Shown here: positions 52,338 to 60,920 of the stretch, one piece after another
Numbering within the stretch: the first letter of the stretch is position 1
How the letters are laid out: each line of letters opens with the position of its first letter
Source of the DNA: Christiangramia forsetii KT0803
Lineage (GTDB): Bacteria > Bacteroidota > Bacteroidia > Flavobacteriales > Flavobacteriaceae
NCBI RefSeq assembly: GCF_000060345.1
Contig: NC_008571.1
Location: forward strand, 62,001-126,000
Direction of reading: 5' to 3'
Length of the DNA: 64,000 nucleotides
Made by a program: the position numbers and the translations under genes
Notes under the pieces: model-generated
The model's input: the letters and a program-made list of their open reading frames with translations, nothing else
The model's database searches: none
Told to the model about the DNA's origin: nothing

Positions 52338-53474
52338 GTGCAAAACTTTGACGATATAAGATTTTATAAGGATGAAGAAGTGAATCCTGCTTTACAGGAA
52401 TTTATGAAACATCCTATGGTAAAGGCAATGCTTCAGTTTACCTTTCCGGAGCTTAGCTCTGAGGATATAAGGGCTATATTGAAAGAATGTCATTCCATTT
52501 CAGATTTTCAAAGCAAGGTGATTTACCTTAGTGTTGAAAGGGTTTTGGAAAAAACCAGTGAAGGTTTAACTGACGACGGATTTGATAAACTAGATACTTC
52601 AGAATCTTATTTTTATGTATCTAACCATCGTGATATTATTCTGGATACCTGTCTTATCAATTATAACTTACACGATCATGACCTGGTAATGACGGCTTCA
52701 GCTATTGGTGATAACCTTGTTCAGAAGCCTTTCTTAATGGCTTTATCAAAACTGAATCGTAATTTTCTTGTTTTGCGTAATCAGAGTCCCAGGGAAATGC
52801 TCAAAAGTTCCCTGAAACTTTCAGAATATATAAAACATCTGCTTTTTGAAGAAGGACGTTCCGTATGGATGGCGCAGCGTGAAGGAAGAACCAAGGATGG
52901 AAATGATTTTACGCAACAGGGGGTGCTTAAGATGGTAGGAATGGGTAAGGGCGAGTTGGATATACTTGATTATTTTGTTAAGCTCAAAATAGTTCCGGTT
53001 GCCATGTCCTACGAATTTGATCCTACAGATATGCTGAAAATGCCTGAAGTGCTTGCAAAACGGATGCAGGAAGAATATAAGAAGTCTGCCAATGAGGATT
53101 TCAATAGCATTATGCAGGGGGCTATGGGGCAAAAAGGCCGTATTCAGATCAATGCAGGTAAAGTAATTACGGAAGAAGATGTTGCCGGGATAAGGAAAAA
53201 AGATTTATCTATAAATGATCAGCTAAAGGAAGTTGCCATCTTAATAGACCGCGCGATTTACCGCAATTACAAATTATGGCCTTCCAACTATATCGCCTAC
53301 GATCTTCTCAAAAATGAAGATAGGTTTGTAGCTGAGTATACTGAAAAAGAAAAAAGACAATTTGATAGGCGTGTAAGTAGAAGGGTGGATGTAAAAAACC
53401 CACTTGCTTTGAACAGCTATTTATTGATGTATGCTAATCCTGTGATTAATAAACTCTCTTTGAATGAGGAGTAA
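52338..53474 (+). CDS. PlsC-like acyltransferase
   Basis: A 378-aa protein with the acyltransferase HX4D motif in VSNHRDIILDTCLIN and a downstream MAQREGRTKDGNDFTQQGVL (the EGxR-type substrate-binding motif). It is longer than ordinary PlsC and resembles the glycerol acyltransferase group of Bacteroidetes. Probably acts in membrane lipid synthesis; no strong N-terminal helix is seen. The start codon is GTG. Its end overlaps the asparaginase start by 11 bp. Confidence 0.85.
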   Translation: MQNFDDIRFYKDEEVNPALQEFMKHPMVKAMLQFTFPELSSEDIRAILKECHSISDFQSKVIYLSVERVLEKTSEGLTDDGFDKLDTSESYFYVSNHRDIILDTCLINYNLHDHDLVMTASAIGDNLVQKPFLMALSKLNRNFLVLRNQSPREMLKSSLKLSEYIKHLLFEEGRSVWMAQREGRTKDGNDFTQQGVLKMVGMGKGELDILDYFVKLKIVPVAMSYEFDPTDMLKMPEVLAKRMQEEYKKSANEDFNSIMQGAMGQKGRIQINAGKVITEEDVAGIRKKDLSINDQLKEVAILIDRAIYRNYKLWPSNYIAYDLLKNEDRFVAEYTEKEKRQFDRRVSRRVDVKNPLALNSYLLMYANPVINKLSLNEE

Positions 53475-54492
53475 GTCCAGAATATTACTCATATATACTG
53501 GTGGAACCATTGGTATGATTAAAGATTATGATTCCGGTGCCTTAAAAGCCTTCAATTTTGATGAGCTTTTACAGAATATTCCTGAATTAAAGATCCTGGA
53601 ACATGATATTGAAACTTTAAGTTTTGAGGAGCCAATAGATTCATCTAATATGAATCCGGCGTTTTGGGAAATGATCGCTCAAACTATTAATGATCATTAT
53701 GATCAATATGATGGTTTTGTGGTTCTACATGGAAGTGATACGATGTCTTACACCGCATCTGCGTTGAGTTTTATGTTTGAGAACTTATCTAAGCCTATTA
53801 TATTTACCGGTTCACAATTGCCAATTGGAGACCTTCGTACAGATGCCAAAGAGAATCTAATTACCAGTATTCAAATAGCAGGACTCCGGAAGAACGGAAA
53901 GCCTGTAATTTCTGAAGTAGGCTTGTATTTTGAGTATAAACTGTATCGTGCTAACAGAACTACTAAGGTGAATGCAGAGCATTTTCAGGCATTTTCTTCC
54001 ATGAATCACCCTGCTTTGGCAGAATCTGGAGTATATCTTTCTGTAAATTATAAAGCGCTTTGGAAGCCTAACAGGAAACAGAAGACGAAATTGCACACTG
54101 GTTTCGATAATGAAGTCCTGGTTTTAAAAATGTTTCCGGGTATTAATGAAAGTACGGTGGAGCATATTTTATCTAAAAAGAATTTAAAAGGAGTGGTTCT
54201 TGAAACCTACGGTAGCGGAAATGCACCTAGTGATTCCTGGTTCCTGGATATTTTGAGAGAAAAAATTAAAAATGGACTGAGTATAATTAATGTAACTCAG
54301 TGTATCGGAGGCAGTGTCACTATGGGCCAGTATGAGACAAGTGTAGGTCTCAAAAAAATTGGTGTGGTGTCTGGAAAAGACATTACAACGGAAGCTGCAG
54401 TGTCAAAATTAATGTATTTATTAGGCAAAGAATTATCGCCTAAAGTGTTCAAAACTATTTATGAAACATCGTTAAGAGGGGAAATGTCCTAA
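53464..54492 (+). CDS. Type I L-asparaginase
   Basis: A 342-aa cytoplasmic asparaginase, hydrolysing L-Asn to L-Asp and ammonia. Two catalytic threonine motifs: IYTGGTIGMI (near the N-terminus) and VLHGSDTMSYTASALSF (HGxDT). LxxITGSQLPIG-like sequence is IFTGSQLPIGDLRTDAKEN. No signal peptide, so type I. It overlaps the acyltransferase gene by 11 bp (coupled translation). Confidence 0.93.
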   Translation: MRSKSRILLIYTGGTIGMIKDYDSGALKAFNFDELLQNIPELKILEHDIETLSFEEPIDSSNMNPAFWEMIAQTINDHYDQYDGFVVLHGSDTMSYTASALSFMFENLSKPIIFTGSQLPIGDLRTDAKENLITSIQIAGLRKNGKPVISEVGLYFEYKLYRANRTTKVNAEHFQAFSSMNHPALAESGVYLSVNYKALWKPNRKQKTKLHTGFDNEVLVLKMFPGINESTVEHILSKKNLKGVVLETYGSGNAPSDSWFLDILREKIKNGLSIINVTQCIGGSVTMGQYETSVGLKKIGVVSGKDITTEAAVSKLMYLLGKELSPKVFKTIYETSLRGEMS

Positions 54493-54559
54493 AATTAACG
54501 GTGTGTTACTTGACGGGGACGGTTTTTTTTTGTTATTTGCCGCTCCGAAACAATTAAAC

Positions 54560-54647
54560 AGAGAGGTGGCCGAGTGGTCGAAGGCGCACGCCTGGAAAGT
54601 GTGTATACGTCACAAGCGTATCGAGGGTTCGAATCCCTTCCTCTCTG
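54560..54647 (+). tRNA. tRNA-Ser (anticodon GGA)
   Basis: An 88-nt class II tRNA: acceptor AGAGAGG/CCTCTCT, anticodon stem CACGC/GTGTG (one G-U pair) with loop CTGGAAA (anticodon GGA), a long variable arm and TTCGAAT T-loop. CCA is not encoded. Confidence 0.95.
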
Positions 54648-54714
54648 CTAAGTGTTTTATTAAAAATAATTTATATCTTTAACCCTTTAACTAATTAAAT
54701 TAAGACAAACAGTA

Positions 54715-55518
54715 ATGAAAAGATTATTTTCTATTTTGGTAATCGCCGCGATTACGGTTCTTGGGGCCTACAATCTAAAGGCGGCTAACAGCGCGAATAT
54801 TTTGCCAGGAACGATTGTGACCTTTGTACAAGATGACGAGGAAGCAATGGCCGGCGATGATTTGGAAGGAGAGGAACTTGGTTTTCACCAGGAACTTAAA
54901 AAACGTTTCATCGAAGGTGGTCCCGCCTTTATGGGGATCGTGCTATTGTGTTTAATTCTTGGTTTGGCTATCGCCATTGAGAGAATTATCTTTTTAAACC
55001 TTTCAACTACGAACACTAGAAAGCTTGCTCAGGATGTTGAGGATGCTCTTAATAGTGGTGGTGTTGAAGCAGCAAAGGAAGTTTGTAGAAATACAAAAGG
55101 ACCTGTTGCTTCTATCTATTATCAAGGTCTCGATAGAGCTGATGAAAGCATTGAAGCTGCTGAAAAAGCGGTTGTTGCTTACGGAGGTGTTCAAATGGGA
55201 CAACTTGAGAAGAACGTATCTTGGGTTTCTTTGTTTATCGCATTAGCTCCTATGCTTGGTTTCATGGGTACTGTAATCGGGATGATTCAGGCTTTTGACC
55301 GTATTGAAGCAGCAGGAGATATGCAGCCGTCACTTGTGGCAGGAGGTATTAAAGTAGCACTTCTTACTACAGTATTTGGTTTGATCGTTGCGATTATTCT
55401 TCAGATTTTCTATAACTATATCATTGCTAAGATAGACAGTATCGTTAATGATATGGAAGACGCTTCTATCATTCTTATTGATATGTTAGTAGCTTACAAG
55501 AATAAAAAAAGAATCTAA
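54715..55518 (+). CDS. exbB: MotA/TolQ/ExbB-family proton channel
   Basis: A 267-aa inner-membrane protein with an N-terminal signal-like helix, an acidic segment (QDDEEAMAGDDLEGEELGFH), and three conserved helices (FMGIVLLCLILGLAIAIERI, VSLFIALAPMLGFMGTVIGM, VALLTTVFGLIVAIILQIFY). Together with ExbD it converts proton motive force into energy for outer-membrane transport. First gene of a four-gene operon with a 145-aa membrane protein and two ExbD proteins; no tonB gene is in the window. Confidence 0.92.
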   Translation: MKRLFSILVIAAITVLGAYNLKAANSANILPGTIVTFVQDDEEAMAGDDLEGEELGFHQELKKRFIEGGPAFMGIVLLCLILGLAIAIERIIFLNLSTTNTRKLAQDVEDALNSGGVEAAKEVCRNTKGPVASIYYQGLDRADESIEAAEKAVVAYGGVQMGQLEKNVSWVSLFIALAPMLGFMGTVIGMIQAFDRIEAAGDMQPSLVAGGIKVALLTTVFGLIVAIILQIFYNYIIAKIDSIVNDMEDASIILIDMLVAYKNKKRI

Positions 55519-55531
55519 GACAAAGTAAATT

Positions 55532-55969
55532 ATGAGCTTACATAAAATATTAAAATATCTGGCACTTGTTATTGGTGTGATAGGGATGATCTTTCTTGGA
55601 AGGATTATCGCTACCGGTGACGATGCCATTAAAGCCTCGGCAGACCTTCAGGGTAGTCATTTAGACCCTTATATGTGGATTGCTTATTTGGTTCTAGCAG
55701 TAGTTATTCTGTTAGTCGGAATATTTGTGATCGTAGGTTTATTCAGAGGTAATATTAAGAACACAATTATTGCTATAGGATCATTTTTAGTGGTCATAGT
55801 CGTGGCTTATGTATTAAGCGACGGTACAGCAACAGAACTTAAGGACGGTAGCATGCTTTCAGCATCTGGTGATCATTGGGTTGGAGCAGGTTTAATTACT
55901 TTCTACATCCTTGCCGGAATAGCTATCGCTGCGATGGTATTCTCTGGAATTAAAAAATTGGCTAAATAA
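55532..55969 (+). CDS. Membrane protein of the exbB-exbD operon (145 aa)
   Basis: A small inner-membrane protein with four hydrophobic helices (about 8-25, 45-68, 75-95, 120-140). No family is recognised with certainty. It sits between exbB (13-bp gap) and exbD (1-bp gap), so it is likely a partner in the same complex or operon. Confidence 0.75.
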   Translation: MSLHKILKYLALVIGVIGMIFLGRIIATGDDAIKASADLQGSHLDPYMWIAYLVLAVVILLVGIFVIVGLFRGNIKNTIIAIGSFLVVIVVAYVLSDGTATELKDGSMLSASGDHWVGAGLITFYILAGIAIAAMVFSGIKKLAK

Positions 55970-55970
55970 T

Positions 55971-56579
55971 ATGGCAAAGAGATCAGCACCGGAAGTTAAC
56001 GCCGGGTCCATGGCGGATATCGCCTTCTTACTCTTAATCTTTTTCCTGGTAACTACTACCATTGAAACAGATAGCGGGATAAGCAGGAAGTTACCGCAAT
56101 GGCAACCTGAAGACGTTGAGCCTCCGGTTATTAAACAACGTAATATCTTTACAGTAGAGGTTAATAGTAATAACCAGCTACTTGTGGAAGAAGAGGAAAT
56201 GGACCTTTCTGAACTTCAGGAAGCGGCTGTTGAGTTCTTAGATAACGGGGCGGGTGCCGGTGATGAAGCTTGTAGTTTTTGTCAAGGTGCTAAAGATCCT
56301 GCATCATCTGTGAATCCTCAAAAAGCCATTATTTCATTAATGAACAATAGAGGAACCGAATATGGTACTTATATCGCTGTTCAAAACGAACTTGTAGCTG
56401 CTTACAATCAGTTAAGAGATCGTGAAGCTCAGAGAATGTACGGTATGACGTTCACTCAGATGGAGAAGAATTATAACGATCCAAGCTTTAACGGTGATAA
56501 AGAAGCCCTTAAAGAGAAGATTGATATAGTTCAGGATATGATCCCACAGAAATTATCTGAGGCTGAACCAAGAAGCTAG
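55971..56579 (+). CDS. exbD: ExbD-family biopolymer transport protein
   Basis: A 202-aa protein with the N-terminal motif SMADIAFLLLIFFLVTTTIE (the conserved Asp in the single helix) and a periplasmic domain. It has a unique cysteine-bearing insert (EACSFCQGAKDP). Proton-coupled partner of ExbB. Confidence 0.9.
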   Translation: MAKRSAPEVNAGSMADIAFLLLIFFLVTTTIETDSGISRKLPQWQPEDVEPPVIKQRNIFTVEVNSNNQLLVEEEEMDLSELQEAAVEFLDNGAGAGDEACSFCQGAKDPASSVNPQKAIISLMNNRGTEYGTYIAVQNELVAAYNQLRDREAQRMYGMTFTQMEKNYNDPSFNGDKEALKEKIDIVQDMIPQKLSEAEPRS

Positions 56580-56609
56580 AGCTTTTAATAAACGAAAACG
56601 ACTTTAATT

Positions 56610-57092
56610 ATGTCTAAATTTAAAAAGAAGAAGTCTGGAGATTTGCCCGCAGTAAATACGGCATCTTTACCTGATATCGTTTTTATGCTCTTATTTTTCT
56701 TTATGGTTGCAACAGTAATGCGTCAGAATACTTTGATGATTCAAAACAAATTACCGTTTGCAGATCAGGTTGAAAAGCTTGATAAGAAAGATTTGATCAT
56801 GTATATCTATGCCGGTAAACCGAGCAAAAGATACCAGGCTAAATATGGAACAGAAGCCCGTATTCAGTTAAATGATAAATTTGCGAGTGTTGAAGAAGTA
56901 CAGCAATTTATCTATTCTGAAAGAGAGTCTAAAAGAGAGGAATTAATTCCTTATCTAACCACTGCTCTAAAAGTAGATGAAGAGACAAATATGGGTCTTG
57001 TTTCAGATATTAAACAAGAATTGAGAAAAGCTGATGCACTCAAAATCAACTACACAACTGTGGTTGGTGATGCTCAGCAAAATGTTGAATAA
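56610..57092 (+). CDS. exbD2: ExbD-family biopolymer transport protein, second copy
   Basis: A 160-aa ExbD homologue with SLPDIVFMLLFFFMVATVM (helix with conserved Asp) and a periplasmic domain shorter than in the first ExbD. The pair exbD-exbD is typical of Bacteroidetes. A terminator hairpin follows. Confidence 0.9.
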   Translation: MSKFKKKKSGDLPAVNTASLPDIVFMLLFFFMVATVMRQNTLMIQNKLPFADQVEKLDKKDLIMYIYAGKPSKRYQAKYGTEARIQLNDKFASVEEVQQFIYSERESKREELIPYLTTALKVDEETNMGLVSDIKQELRKADALKINYTTVVGDAQQNVE

Positions 57093-57116
57093 TCTTTTCA
57101 ATTTAATTATAGAAAG

Positions 57117-57153
57117 CATCCTGTTTGGGTTAAACCAGACAGGATGTTTTTTT
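57117..57153 (+). terminator. Terminator of the exb operon
   Basis: Hairpin CATCCTGTTTGG, 6-nt loop, CCAGACAGGATG (57117-57146) with one G-U pair, followed by a seven-T run. Confidence 0.88.
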
Positions 57154-57184
57154 ATATTTAAACTTTAGATCTTAAATTCTTCCA

Positions 57185-57901
57185 ATGGCTGTCAAAAATA
57201 TTCTTTCAATAATTATCCTTATTGCACCATTTTTCGTCCTGGCACAGGATGAAGAGCGCGATAAAATACCGGATACTATCCCTTTCTCCATTGATAGTCT
57301 TTACAGGGAAGATCAATTTTATGTTGGATTTCACTTCAATCTCGTCACTAACAAACCTTCGAATATTTCTCAGGAGAGTTTTTCAGGAGGAGTTAATCTT
57401 GGTTTTATCCGTGATTTTCCTTTAAATGAGAGAAGAAATATTGCCTTAGGAGCTGGTCTTGGATGGTCTATAAATACTTACGGACAAAATTTATTTATTG
57501 AAAAGAATCAAGATGGTTCCACTAATTTTAGGAGTCTTGATGATGAAGATGAATATAGCCGCAATAGATTTACGACACAATTAATAGAGGCACCAATAGA
57601 ATTTAGATGGAGAACTTCAACTCCTGAAAGCTATAAGTTCTGGAGGGTTTATACTGGAGTGCGATTGGGATATATGTACAATTTTAGAAGTAGATATGTA
57701 GATCGGGATGAGGAAATCATTGTAAATGATATTTCAGAATTGAATAGGTTTAGATTGGGTGCCACTTTTACCTTTGGGTATAATACCTTTAATTTTCAAT
57801 TTTATTACGCGTTAAATCCTTTTTTTAAGGATGCTACAGTAGATGGAGAAAAGATAGACTTATCAACAGTTAAAATAGGTCTGACATTCTATATTCTCTA
57901 A
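57185..57901 (+). CDS. Outer-membrane beta-barrel protein
   Basis: A 238-aa protein with a signal peptide (ILSIIILIAPFFVLAQ) and repeated amphipathic strands (FYVGFHFNLVTNK, NIALGAGLGWSIN, RFRLGATFTFGYN, STVKIGLTFYIL). Resembles the PorT/OMP_b-brl type of small barrels, but PorT identity cannot be claimed. It lies 31 bp after the exb terminator and its last 32 bp overlap the convergent membrane gene. Confidence 0.75.
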   Translation: MAVKNILSIIILIAPFFVLAQDEERDKIPDTIPFSIDSLYREDQFYVGFHFNLVTNKPSNISQESFSGGVNLGFIRDFPLNERRNIALGAGLGWSINTYGQNLFIEKNQDGSTNFRSLDDEDEYSRNRFTTQLIEAPIEFRWRTSTPESYKFWRVYTGVRLGYMYNFRSRYVDRDEEIIVNDISELNRFRLGATFTFGYNTFNFQFYYALNPFFKDATVDGEKIDLSTVKIGLTFYIL

Positions 57902-58502
57902 GCCATAAATTAAAAACTATTAGTTGCGGGACAACTCCTATAATAAATCCAAGAAAAAGTTCCCAGGAAGTATGTGCTTTGTTATAAAGTCTCGACGAAG
58001 CTGTAAGGCCTGTTGCTATAATTAAAAAGCTGATGGTGTATATAAAATAAAGGTGAAAATAAGTACAGAACCCAACTACAAACATTAGTAGACCAGATAT
58101 TCCAACCATATGTAAGCTTGCTTTCAGCTTAAACCAGGTTAATAAATAAGTGATCAATGAAGAAATTAGAATACCTACAAAGTAATAATAAAGGCCAGGG
58201 TAGTTATAAATATTAAGAATTTGGTGAAGCACCATAAAACTTAAAAGAATAAAAAAGAACAGTGGCCATCTTCGTTCATTTACATTTTCAAGAAAAATAT
58301 TACTGGCTTTTCCTAGATTTTTCAACAGAAAGTAAAATACGATAGGGATAAAAATAGTAATTATGGCAATGGCCAATAACTTGGCTTTTACGATCTCTTC
58401 AGGAAAATACCTCGGAATAAGCAGGAAATAGAAAAGACTTCCCAGGAAAGGCATCCATAACGGATGAAAGAAATAGGAGGCAAGCTTAAGTAGTATTTTC
58501 AT
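57870..58502 (-). CDS. Multi-helix membrane protein (PAP2-like)
   Basis: A 210-aa protein with about six helices. The C-terminal SSRLYNKAHTSWELFLGFII resembles the phosphatase (PAP2) signature 3 (SRxxxxxHxxxD) but lacks the final Asp and the first two catalytic motifs. So it is either a degenerate PAP2 relative or an unrelated membrane protein. It overlaps the rpoN stop by one base (TAATG) and is thus likely co-transcribed with it. Confidence 0.65.
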   Translation of the reverse strand: MKILLKLASYFFHPLWMPFLGSLFYFLLIPRYFPEEIVKAKLLAIAIITIFIPIVFYFLLKNLGKASNIFLENVNERRWPLFFFILLSFMVLHQILNIYNYPGLYYYFVGILISSLITYLLTWFKLKASLHMVGISGLLMFVVGFCTYFHLYFIYTISFLIIATGLTASSRLYNKAHTSWELFLGFIIGVVPQLIVFNLWLREYRMSDLF

Positions 58503-59965
58503 TAAATTTCTTTGCGTAATCTTGCAACAGAGATATCTAACTGTTCCCTGTATTTTGCTACCGTTCTTCGGGCAATTGGATAGCCTTTATCTTTTAAGAC
58601 TTTTGCTAATTTTTCATCGGTTAAAGGCTTGCGCTTATCTTCCTCTTCAATAGACATCTCCAGGATCTTTTTGATCTCTCTTGTAGATACTTCTTCCCCC
58701 TGGTCATTAGTCATAGATTCGGAAAAGAACTCTTTTATGAGTTTGGTTCCATATGGAGTGTCCACGTATTTTGAATTTGCGACTCTGGAAACGGTAGAAA
58801 CATCCATCTCAATCTCATCGGCAATATCTTTTAATATCATGGGGCGTAAATTACGCTCATCTCCGGTTAGGAAGTATTCCTTTTGATAATTCATGATAGA
58901 ACTCATGGTGACCATTAAAGTCTGCTGTCGTTGCTTAATAGCCTCTATAAACCATTTCGCAGCATCAAGTTTTTGCTTGATAAACATAACCGCGTCTTTT
59001 TGAGCTTTGGTCTTTTCTTTCGATTCTTTATAGCCTTTAAGCATATTATTGTAATCCCGGGAAATGTGCATTTCAGGAGCATTCCTTCCGTTCAGGGTTA
59101 ATTGCAACTCTCCATCTTCAATTTTTATAGTGAAATCTGGAATCACATGCTCAACCATTCTTGTGTTTCCGGAATAGGCTCCACCTGGTTTCGGGTTTAA
59201 ATGCTCAATAACCTCAATAGCCTCCCGAAGTTCATCTTCAGAGATATCATGTCTCGATAGTAACTTCTTGTAATGTTTTTTGCTGAAATGATCAAAAGAT
59301 CGTTCCATGATGTCCTTTGCTAATTCTACCTGTTTAGTAGATTCTTTCCGGGTAAGCTGAATTAGAAGGCATTCTTCAAGACTTCTTGCGCCCACCCCTG
59401 CCGGATCTAGTTGTTGTACCTTATCAAGTACTTTCTCAACGGTTGCTTCATCAGTATAAATGTTCTGAGTGAATGCGAGGTCATCTACTATATCCTGTAC
59501 AGCTCTTCTTATATATCCACTTTCATCAACACTTCCCACAAGAAATTCTGCGATCTCGTGCTCGGTTTCTTCAAACCTAAAAGTGCTTAATTGTGTTTTT
59601 AAATGCTGGGTAAACGAAGTTCCTGCGGCATAAGGAACCTGCTTGTCATCATCATCCGGGCTGTAATTATTGGCATTAAGCCGGTAACTTGGGATTTCAT
59701 CATCACTAAGATATTCATCTACATCAATCTCAGTTTCTATTGTCTCGTTATCATTATCGTAATCGTCTTCAGAATTTTCATTACCTATATCGTCATACTC
59801 ATCAATCCGCTCCTCTTTTCCATCTTCCAATGCCGGATTTTCTTCCATTTCTTCCTTAATTCTCTGTTCAAATGCCTGCGTTGGCAATTGAATGAGTTTC
59901 ATCAATTGGATCTGCTGCGGAGAGAGCTTTTGAGATAATTTAAAATTTAATTGTTGCTTTAGCAT
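58502..59965 (-). CDS. rpoN: RNA polymerase sigma-54 factor
   Basis: About 487 aa. The N-terminal activator-interacting region is Gln/Leu-rich (QQLNFKLSQKLSPQQIQLMK), then an acidic linker (residues about 55-95), the core-binding domain, the helix-turn-helix (IADEIEMDVSTVSRVANSKY) and the RpoN box (ARRTVAKYRE) near the end. The ATG at 59965 is chosen because an upstream TTG adds only seven unusual residues. Sigma-54 requires AAA+ activators, none of which are in the window. Confidence 0.95.
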   Translation of the reverse strand: MLKQQLNFKLSQKLSPQQIQLMKLIQLPTQAFEQRIKEEMEENPALEDGKEERIDEYDDIGNENSEDDYDNDNETIETEIDVDEYLSDDEIPSYRLNANNYSPDDDDKQVPYAAGTSFTQHLKTQLSTFRFEETEHEIAEFLVGSVDESGYIRRAVQDIVDDLAFTQNIYTDEATVEKVLDKVQQLDPAGVGARSLEECLLIQLTRKESTKQVELAKDIMERSFDHFSKKHYKKLLSRHDISEDELREAIEVIEHLNPKPGGAYSGNTRMVEHVIPDFTIKIEDGELQLTLNGRNAPEMHISRDYNNMLKGYKESKEKTKAQKDAVMFIKQKLDAAKWFIEAIKQRQQTLMVTMSSIMNYQKEYFLTGDERNLRPMILKDIADEIEMDVSTVSRVANSKYVDTPYGTKLIKEFFSESMTNDQGEEVSTREIKKILEMSIEEEDKRKPLTDEKLAKVLKDKGYPIARRTVAKYREQLDISVARLRKEI

Positions 59966-60046
59966 ATATTCTTGCTTCTCTAACAAAAATAAGAAAAATA
60001 CAAACTATCTCGACTTTGGCACGCCTTATGTTGTGGTAAAATTTTG

Positions 60047-60916
60047 TTAATGCGCCCTGTAATAGCCTAGGTTCCTGAATTTTTTTGGCAACTGAAGTTG
60101 GAAAGTCATTAGTTTTTTGGACAACGGATGATCAAATGAAATTTTACCGGCAAACAGGTAAATACTTTTGTTTTTTAACAAATTAGTCTCTTCTTTTCCG
60201 TACAAATTATCTCCAATTATTGGAGTGTTATTCTCGCTTAAATGTATCCTTAACTGATGTGTTCTTCCAGTTAGCGGATTTAATTCAACCAGCGTATAAT
60301 TTTTATTCTCTATCTGATAAAATTCAATGGGAATCAATATTGTTTTTGAGATTTTCTGATCTATTGGAGAGTCTATTTCTATTTTTTCCTTTATCTCTCC
60401 AGACACAATCGCGTAATATGTTTTCTGAATTTGCTTTTGAGCAAATGCCTCCTGAAGCTTAATAAGGGAACTATTAGTTTTTGCACAAAGCAAAATACCA
60501 GACGTGGGATTGTCTAATCTGTGTGCGGGTAATGGGTATGGAAGTGTGTCAATCTCGCTGGATGAACTTAAATTGTGCGGTAAAGCATTTTCAATGGTTT
60601 TAAAGTAATTTCCGCTGGTAGGAAAACCCGGAGGTTTGTGGACCACGGCAATATGCTCGTCTTCAAATAGAACTTCAAAGTTAAGTTTAAAGACCTTTTT
60701 AGTTTCAGCAAAAGGTTTTAAAAGATCAATTTTCTGGCCCGGCTTGATCCAATCACTGGTTTGAGCTTTTTCGCCATTAATAAGAACCAGTCTTTTTTTA
60801 ATGGCTTTTTTGAGGCTGCTACGGGTTTGTATGGAGGTGAAGATAGAAACCGCATATTCCTGCAATCTAATTTTTTCAGAGATTGCAGGAACTATATGCG
60901 ATTCTAATATTTTCAA
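60047..60916 (-). CDS. RluA-family RNA pseudouridine synthase
   Basis: A 289-aa enzyme with an N-terminal S4 RNA-binding domain (SSLKKAIKKRLVLINGEKAQ) and the catalytic motif HRLDNPTSGILLCAKT (catalytic Asp). FALFKxPTGRTHQLRIHL-type signature is NPLTGRTHQLRIHLS. Modifies uridine in rRNA or tRNA. The start is TTG at 60916, 4 bp after the asnS stop, with no closer ATG. Confidence 0.9.
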   Translation of the reverse strand: MKILESHIVPAISEKIRLQEYAVSIFTSIQTRSSLKKAIKKRLVLINGEKAQTSDWIKPGQKIDLLKPFAETKKVFKLNFEVLFEDEHIAVVHKPPGFPTSGNYFKTIENALPHNLSSSSEIDTLPYPLPAHRLDNPTSGILLCAKTNSSLIKLQEAFAQKQIQKTYYAIVSGEIKEKIEIDSPIDQKISKTILIPIEFYQIENKNYTLVELNPLTGRTHQLRIHLSENNTPIIGDNLYGKEETNLLKNKSIYLFAGKISFDHPLSKKLMTFQLQLPKKFRNLGYYRAH

Positions 60917-60920
60917 TGGA

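Noticed and set aside
57870-58502. Functional PAP2 phosphatase
   Set aside because: Only a weak third signature is visible; the first two catalytic motifs are missing.
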